Source of the DNA: Rhodanobacteraceae bacterium
GTDB taxonomy: Bacteria; Pseudomonadota; Gammaproteobacteria; Xanthomonadales; SZUA-5
NCBI GenBank assembly: GCA_016713135.1
Contig: JADJPR010000023.1
Coordinates: 434,001 to 498,000, forward strand
Direction: 5' to 3'
Length of the DNA stretch: 64,000 bases
Positions within the stretch are counted from its first letter, which is position 1. Every line of letters begins with the position of its first letter. A model generated the notes under the pieces. The model was not told the origin of the DNA, made no database searches, and saw only the letters and a program-made list of their open reading frames with translations. Below are positions 55,834 to 64,000 of the stretch, piece by piece. Position numbers and translations under genes: made by a program.

Positions 55834-57093
55834 ATGCGAATTGCCATCGTTGGCGCCGGCATCGCCGGCCTGGGTGCGGCTTACCTGCTCGGACGCAAAC
55901 ATGAGGTGGTGGTCTACGAGGCCGAGCAGCGCCTCGGCGGCCACACCCACACCCACGCAATCGATCTCGCTGGCGAGAAGCACGCGGTCGACACCGGTTT
56001 CATCGTGTTCAACCCGGACCACTACCCGCTGCTGACCCGGCTGTTCGGCGAACTCGGGGTGGAGTCGCAGCCCACCATCATGAGCTTTGCGGTCAAGAAC
56101 GAGATCACCGGGCTCGAATACAACGCGACCAATCCCGAGCGCCTGTTCTGCCAGCGGCGCAACCTGTTGCGCCCGCGCTTCTGGGGCATGGTGCGCGACA
56201 TCCTGCGCTTCTACCGCGAGGCGCCCGCGCTGCTGGCCGATCCGGCCCCGGGCCCGACCATCGGCGAGTACCTCTACCGCGGCGGCTACGGGGCGCTGTT
56301 CATCGAGGACCACCTGCTGCCGATGGCCTCGGCACTGTGGTCCTCGCCCACCGAAACGGTGATGGACTTCCCGGCGAAGTACCTGGTGCAGTTCATGGCC
56401 AACCACCAGATGCTGGATCCGGGCACGCGCAAGCCCTGGCGCGTGGTGCGCGGCGGCTCGTCGCGCTACCTCGACAAGCTGATGCCGGCGATCCGCGCCG
56501 AGTTCCGTCGCGGCGCGCCGGTGCGCAGCGTTCATCGCGACGGGGACGGCGTGACCCTGCGGGTGGATGGCGACTTGAGTCGCTTCGACCAGGTGGTGCT
56601 GGCCTGCCACGCCGACCAGGCGCTGGCCATGCTCGGCGATGCCAGCGCGGCCGAGACCGAGGTGCTGGGCGCGATGCGTTTCCAGCGCAACGACACCGTG
56701 CTGCACACCGACACCAGCCTGTTGCCGCGCAACCGGCGCGCCTGGGCGGCCTGGAACGCGCTGCGACTGAAACCGGATCCACGCCATCCGGCGGCGCACG
56801 CCTGCACCGTCAGCTATTCGATGAATCTGCTGCAGGGGCTGGCGACGGATACCCAGTTCATCGTCACGCTCAACGCCACCCAGCGCATCGACCCGGCGAA
56901 GATCCTGGCGCGCATGGACTACGCGCACCCGCTGTACTCGCACGCCTCGGTCGCGGCGCAGGCGCGCTGGGCCGAGATCAGCGGCGCGCGCCGCACCTGG
57001 TATGCCGGCGCCTACTGGGGCTGGGGCTTCCACGAGGACGGATTGCGCAGCGGCGTGCGCGTGGCGCAGGCGCTCGGTTGCGAATGGACCTGA
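55834..57093 (+). CDS. FAD-dependent oxidoreductase (amine oxidase superfamily)
   Basis: 419 residues. The FAD-binding start is MRIAIVGAGIAGLGAAYLLG, a Rossmann with GxGxxG. EAEQRLGGHTHTH and DTGFIVFN follow, and the C-terminal RTWYAGAYWGWGFHEDGLRSG is typical of this group. Homologues beside DUF1365 and cyclopropane synthase belong to photo-oxidative-stress clusters and, in alphaproteobacteria, to furan-fatty-acid synthesis. The stop is one base before the DUF1365 ATG, so they are coupled. Confidence 0.9.
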   Translation: MRIAIVGAGIAGLGAAYLLGRKHEVVVYEAEQRLGGHTHTHAIDLAGEKHAVDTGFIVFNPDHYPLLTRLFGELGVESQPTIMSFAVKNEITGLEYNATNPERLFCQRRNLLRPRFWGMVRDILRFYREAPALLADPAPGPTIGEYLYRGGYGALFIEDHLLPMASALWSSPTETVMDFPAKYLVQFMANHQMLDPGTRKPWRVVRGGSSRYLDKLMPAIRAEFRRGAPVRSVHRDGDGVTLRVDGDLSRFDQVVLACHADQALAMLGDASAAETEVLGAMRFQRNDTVLHTDTSLLPRNRRAWAAWNALRLKPDPRHPAAHACTVSYSMNLLQGLATDTQFIVTLNATQRIDPAKILARMDYAHPLYSHASVAAQARWAEISGARRTWYAGAYWGWGFHEDGLRSGVRVAQALGCEWT

Positions 57094-57094
57094 G

Positions 57095-57874
57095 ATGAGC
57101 CTGGCCAGCGCGCTGTACCTCGGCCATGTGCGCCACCGCCGCAGCCGCCCGCACGCGCACGCCTTCCGCTATCGCATCGCGCAGCTGTATGTGGACCTGG
57201 ACGAACTGCCGCAGATCGTGGCCGGGCGCTGGCTGTGGTCGCTGGAGCGGCGCAATCTCGCGTCATTTCATCGCGCCGACTACCACGGCGATCCGGCGAT
57301 CCCGCTCAAGCAGGCGGTGCTGGACACCGTCGAACGCGCCACCGGCGCGCGGCCAGGCGGCGCGGTGCGCATGCTGGCCCACTGGCGTTACTTCGGCTAC
57401 TGCTTCAACCCGGTCAGTTTCTACTACTGCTTCGACGCGGCCGGCGCGCTGCACAGCATCGTCGCCGAGATCACCAACACTCCCTGGGGCGAGCGTCACG
57501 CCTATGTGCTGCCGCTCGCCGCGGCCAGCCACCATGGCACCGGCGGGCGCGTGCATGCGTGGGCCTTCGACAAATCCTTCCACGTCTCGCCCTTCCTGCC
57601 GATGGAGCTGCGCTACGACTGGCGCTTCGAGGAACCGGGCGAGCACCTGCGCGTGCACATGGACGTCGCCGATGGACAGGGTTCGATCTTCGATGCGACC
57701 CTGGTGCTCGAGCGTCGGCCCATCGATGGCGCCGCCCTCACACAGTTTCTGCTGAACTATCCTGCGATCACCGCGCAGGTGGCGCTGAAGATTTACTGGA
57801 ACGCCCTGCTGATCCGGCTCAAACGCAATCCCTTCCACGACCACCCGCAGACCTCCAAGGCCGACCGTCGATGA
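57095..57874 (+). CDS. DUF1365 family protein
   Basis: 259 residues from ATG 57095. ALYLGHVRHRRSRPHAHAFRY at the start and the conserved FGYCFNPVSFYYCFD near 101-115 mark DUF1365. KSFHVSPFLPMELRYDW lies in the second half. No membrane segment. Function unknown, but it is consistently between the FAD oxidoreductase and a cyclopropane synthase, as here; the stop overlaps the next ATG. Confidence 0.92.
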   Translation: MSLASALYLGHVRHRRSRPHAHAFRYRIAQLYVDLDELPQIVAGRWLWSLERRNLASFHRADYHGDPAIPLKQAVLDTVERATGARPGGAVRMLAHWRYFGYCFNPVSFYYCFDAAGALHSIVAEITNTPWGERHAYVLPLAAASHHGTGGRVHAWAFDKSFHVSPFLPMELRYDWRFEEPGEHLRVHMDVADGQGSIFDATLVLERRPIDGAALTQFLLNYPAITAQVALKIYWNALLIRLKRNPFHDHPQTSKADRR

Positions 57875-59160
57875 CCGAGCACACCCTGGCTGCCGACCGC
57901 ACGCCCACCCCGACGACGCTGGCGGAGATCAGCGGACCCTTCTTCAAGCGCCGCCTGCTGGCGCAGCTGACGCGCCTGCGCCATGGCCACCTGACGCTGG
58001 TCGACGGCAGCGAGCGCTACGATTTCGGCAATGTGGGGCGCGACGATGGCCCGCGCGCGACGGTGCGCATCGAAGATGCGGACGTCTACCGCCAGATGGC
58101 GCTCGGCGGCAGCGTGGGCACCGCCGAGGCCTACATGGACGGCGCCTGGAACTGCGAGGACCTGACTGCGCTGGTGCGCATCATGGTGCGCAACCGCGAG
58201 GTGCTGGACGGCATGGAAGGCGGGCTGGCGCGCCTCGCCACCAGCGCGCTGCGGCTGTGGCACAGCCGCCGGCGCAACACCAAGAGCGGCAGCCGTCGCA
58301 ACATCGCCGCGCATTACGATCTCGGCAACGATTTCTTCCAGCTCTTCCTCGACGAATCGCTGATGTACTCGAGCGCGATCTACGTCGATCCCGCCGAATC
58401 GCTGGAAACCGCGCAGCGGCGGCGGCTGGAGCGAATCTGCACCAAGCTGGACCTCAGGCCCGGGCAGCGGGTGGTCGAGATCGGCACCGGCTGGGGTGGG
58501 TTCGCGATCCACGCCGCGCGCGAGCACGGCGTGCACGTCACCACCACCACGATCTCGCAGCGCCAGTACGAACTGGCCCGCGAGCGCGTGGCGCGCGCCG
58601 GCCTGAGCGACCGCGTGACCCTGCTGCTGGAGGACTACCGCGACCTCAAGGGTCGCTACGACAAGCTGGTCTCGATCGAGATGATCGAGGCGATCGGCCA
58701 CCAGTACCTCGACACCTACTTCGGCAAGGTGTCGTCGCTGCTGGAAAGCCACGGCGCGGCGCTGATCCAGGCGATCACCATCGAGGACCATCGCTACCAG
58801 CGCGCGCTGACGGACATCGATTTCATCAAGCGCTATATCTTCCCAGGCAGTTTCATCCCGTCGAACGCGGCGATGCTGGGCGCGGTCGCCCGCAGCAGCG
58901 ATTTGCGCCTGACCCATCTGGAAGACATCGGTCCGAGCTATGCCCTGACCCTGCGCGCCTGGCGCGAGCGCTTCATGGCGGCGCTGCCGCAGGTACGCAC
59001 GCAGGGCTACAGCGAGGCCTTCATCCGCATGTGGCAGTTCTACCTCAGCTACTGCGAGGGCGGCTTCCTCGAGCGCTCGATCGGCGATGTGCACCTGCTG
59101 CTGCAGAAGCCCGGGAACCGCCGGCCGCAATTCCTGCCCGACCTCGCGCCGGCCGTCTGA
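57871..59160 (+). CDS. cfa: Cyclopropane-fatty-acyl-phospholipid synthase
   Basis: 429 residues. SAM-dependent enzyme adding a methylene or methyl group to unsaturated acyl chains. VVEIGTGWGGFAIHAAREHG is the SAM motif. Upstream is a lipid-binding N-terminal domain (about 1-130) with LGGSVGTAEAYMDGAW, and IAAHYDLGNDFF lies at about 145; YIFPGSFIPSNAA and a C-terminal helical part follow. ATG 57871 overlaps the DUF1365 stop. Confidence 0.94.
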   Translation: MTEHTLAADRTPTPTTLAEISGPFFKRRLLAQLTRLRHGHLTLVDGSERYDFGNVGRDDGPRATVRIEDADVYRQMALGGSVGTAEAYMDGAWNCEDLTALVRIMVRNREVLDGMEGGLARLATSALRLWHSRRRNTKSGSRRNIAAHYDLGNDFFQLFLDESLMYSSAIYVDPAESLETAQRRRLERICTKLDLRPGQRVVEIGTGWGGFAIHAAREHGVHVTTTTISQRQYELARERVARAGLSDRVTLLLEDYRDLKGRYDKLVSIEMIEAIGHQYLDTYFGKVSSLLESHGAALIQAITIEDHRYQRALTDIDFIKRYIFPGSFIPSNAAMLGAVARSSDLRLTHLEDIGPSYALTLRAWRERFMAALPQVRTQGYSEAFIRMWQFYLSYCEGGFLERSIGDVHLLLQKPGNRRPQFLPDLAPAV

Positions 59161-59165
59161 TCCCG

Positions 59166-59705
59166 ATGAATATCCTTCTGAACCTGGTGCTGTTCCAGCT
59201 GGGCTGGGTCGCCACGGTCGCCGGTGCCGGGAGCGGCATGTGGTGGGCGGGCCCGCTGTCGCTGCTGGTGCTGGCGACGGTGACTTTCCGCCTGAGCCCC
59301 TGGCCGCGCACGGACCTCGCGCTGGTTTGCAGCGCCTGCCTGATCGGGCTGGTCATCGACAGCGCCTACATCCAGCTCGGCCTGATGCGCTTCGCCGAAC
59401 CAGTGCCATTCATGGACCTGGCGCCGATCTGGATCCTCGGCATGTGGATGAGCTTCGCGCTGACGCTGAATCACTCGATGCGCATGTTCAAGCGCCATCT
59501 GCTCGCAGCCAGCGTGTTCGGGCTGGTTGGCGGGCCGCTGGCCTACTACGTTGCCGCGCGCAATTTCCAGGCGGTCGAGATGCTCGCCTCGCCCTGGGCG
59601 GTCTACGGCACCATCGCAGTGGTCTGGGGCGTGGTGACGCCGCTGCTGCTGGCCATGGCCAACCGCTGGCTTCCGTCCTTCGACCCGGCGGCGCGCCAGT
59701 CATGA
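59166..59705 (+). CDS. DUF2878 membrane protein
   Basis: 179 residues with about five hydrophobic segments spaced along the chain (starting near 2, 28, 53, 80 and 112). FAEPVPFMDLAPIWILGMWMS with LTLNHSM is the DUF2878 landmark. Inner-membrane protein of unknown role, typical of this operon type. Five bases after the cyclopropane synthase stop; its stop overlaps the next ATG. Confidence 0.88.
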   Translation: MNILLNLVLFQLGWVATVAGAGSGMWWAGPLSLLVLATVTFRLSPWPRTDLALVCSACLIGLVIDSAYIQLGLMRFAEPVPFMDLAPIWILGMWMSFALTLNHSMRMFKRHLLAASVFGLVGGPLAYYVAARNFQAVEMLASPWAVYGTIAVVWGVVTPLLLAMANRWLPSFDPAARQS

Positions 59706-60484
59706 CCGAACTGGTCGCACCGCTGTTGTCCGTGTGGGCGGGTTCCGCCGTCGTGATGACCATGGTCTGGTGGCTGCAGGTGCGCACCCGGAATGCGGGC
59801 TATGTCGACGTCGCCTGGGCCGCCCTGCTGGCTTTTTCCGCGCTCTACTACGGGGTGATCGCCGACGGCGCACTGCTGCCCCGGGTGCTGGTGGCGGTGC
59901 TCGCCGCCACCTGGGGCTTCCGCCTGTCGCTGCACCTGCTGCACCGCGTGATCAGCGAGAAGGAGGACGGCCGCTACGCCCACCTGCGCGAGCACTGGAA
60001 CGGCCACCAGGGCAAGTTCTTTGCCTTCTTCCAGGCGCAGGCGCTGGCCGTCGCGCTGTTCTCGTTGCCGTTCCTGGTCGCGGCGAACAACCCGGTCGCC
60101 ACCCTGACCCCATGGATCGTCGTCGGCGTGCTGGTCTGGCTGTTCAGCCTGGCCGGGGAATCCATCGCCGACCTGCAGCTCGCGCGTTGGCGCGCGGACC
60201 CGCGCAACCGCGGACGCACCTGCCGCGCTGGCCTCTGGCGCTATTCCCGGCATCCGAACTACTTCTTCGAATGGACCCACTGGTTCGCCTACGTCGTCCT
60301 CGCCATCGGCGCGCCGCACGCCTGGGCAGCACTCATCGGCCCGGCCCTGATGCTCACCAGCCTGCTGTGGGTGTCCGGCATCCCCTTCGTCGAAGCCCAG
60401 TCCCTGCGCTCGCGCGGCGACGATTACCGCGAGTACCAGCGGACCACCTCGATGCTGGTGCCGTGGGGGCCGAAGAAGCGGTAA
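59702..60484 (+). CDS. DUF1295 family (steroid 5-alpha-reductase-like) membrane protein
   Basis: 260 residues with multiple membrane segments. LHLLHRVISEKEDGRYAHLREHW and CRAGLWRYSRHPNYFFEW are the hallmark of DUF1295/ICMT-like membrane proteins, which includes lipid reductases and methyltransferases. The C-terminal YREYQRTTSMLVPW is also conserved. Likely a membrane lipid reductase within the pathway; substrate unproven. A hairpin follows the stop. Confidence 0.9.
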   Translation: MTELVAPLLSVWAGSAVVMTMVWWLQVRTRNAGYVDVAWAALLAFSALYYGVIADGALLPRVLVAVLAATWGFRLSLHLLHRVISEKEDGRYAHLREHWNGHQGKFFAFFQAQALAVALFSLPFLVAANNPVATLTPWIVVGVLVWLFSLAGESIADLQLARWRADPRNRGRTCRAGLWRYSRHPNYFFEWTHWFAYVVLAIGAPHAWAALIGPALMLTSLLWVSGIPFVEAQSLRSRGDDYREYQRTTSMLVPWGPKKR

Positions 60485-60544
60485 AAAGTAAAAGGTAAAA
60501 AGTGAAAGGAGAGCGGCCGCTCGCTTCACTTTTCACTTTTCACT
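60483..60544. repeat. AAAAGGTAAAAAGTGAAAGG-type hairpin
   Basis: GTAAAAAGTAAAAGGTAAAA pairs imperfectly with CACTTTTCACTTTTCACT around a GAGCGGCCGCTC core. Starts at the stop codon of the DUF1295 gene; more TTTCACCTCACC sequence follows to 60580. The A/T-rich arms stand out in GC-rich surroundings. Confidence 0.8.
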
Positions 60545-60589
60545 CACTTCGGACTCCTTTCACCTCACCTTTCACTCCACGAGCTCCCC

Positions 60590-64000
<3,411 letters not shown>

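Overview
The window is GC-rich bacterial DNA. Gene content (metY-rimP-nusA-infB-rbfA-truB order, RtcBA with Ro60 and Y RNAs, PxpABC, DUF1302/DUF1329 proteins, secreted proteins ending in an IFANGFE-type motif) fits a gammaproteobacterium, probably of the Lysobacterales (Xanthomonadales). That placement is an inference from gene content. Bases after about 61,608 are runs of G, C, A and T and are not credible as genomic sequence, so the usable sequence ends there.

Layout. 1-5.5 kb: end of a molybdopterin oxidoreductase gene, a beta-CASP metallo-hydrolase, a HIT protein, a frameshifted dienelactone hydrolase, a TPR protein and a small Gly-Gly peptide gene. 5.7-14.4 kb: a complete RNA-repair locus on the minus strand (rsr/Ro60, three tandem Y-RNA-like genes, rtcB, an 81-bp tandem repeat, rtcA) opposite its sigma-54 activator rtcR. 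rtcR is followed by a secreted-protein gene and a decayed second copy of rtcR. 14.4-18.4 kb: an FNR-like regulator, a large secreted protein, a DUF2892 membrane protein and a second Crp-like regulator. 18.4-24 kb: a pyroglutamate (5-oxoproline) module, pxpB-pxpC-[repeat array]-pxpA-DUF969-DUF979-pcp. 25-34.4 kb: an envelope/lipid operon of lipase-like lipoprotein, DUF1302, DUF1329, YCF48-type protein and RND exporter. 34.6-42.2 kb: gap, initiator tRNA, then rimP-nusA-infB-rbfA-truB. 43.4-52.7 kb: SDR, then a cluster of SWIM-like, two unknown, MoxR ATPase, DUF5682 and vWA proteins, closed by a convergent BRCT-BRCT-SWIM gene. 52.8-61.6 kb: kbl, OsmC and a fatty-acid modification operon (desaturase, FAD oxidoreductase, DUF1365, cyclopropane synthase, DUF2878, DUF1295, second methyltransferase).

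How genes work together. RtcR should drive rsr, the Y RNAs, rtcB and rtcA from a sigma-54 promoter in the divergent intergenic region. One Y RNA contains a circularly permuted tRNA mimic whose ends form the Ro60-binding stem. Pcp, the DUF969/979 permease and PxpABC form a release, uptake and hydrolysis path for pyroglutamate. The MoxR/vWA/DUF5682/SWIM cluster is conserved in composition but I know of no assigned function.

Repeats. Intergenic spaces are filled with long imperfect hairpins whose arms are built from short tandem repeats, in at least seven sequence families. Two arrays, near 21.6-22.3 and 42.3-43.3 kb, share a modular core-hairpin-tail unit in opposite orientation.

Quality. Six genes carry apparent one-base indels, mostly in homopolymers (dienelactone hydrolase, rtcR, lipase-like, SDR, MoxR, last methyltransferase). 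With the collapsed 3 prime end, sequencing error is a likely explanation for at least some.
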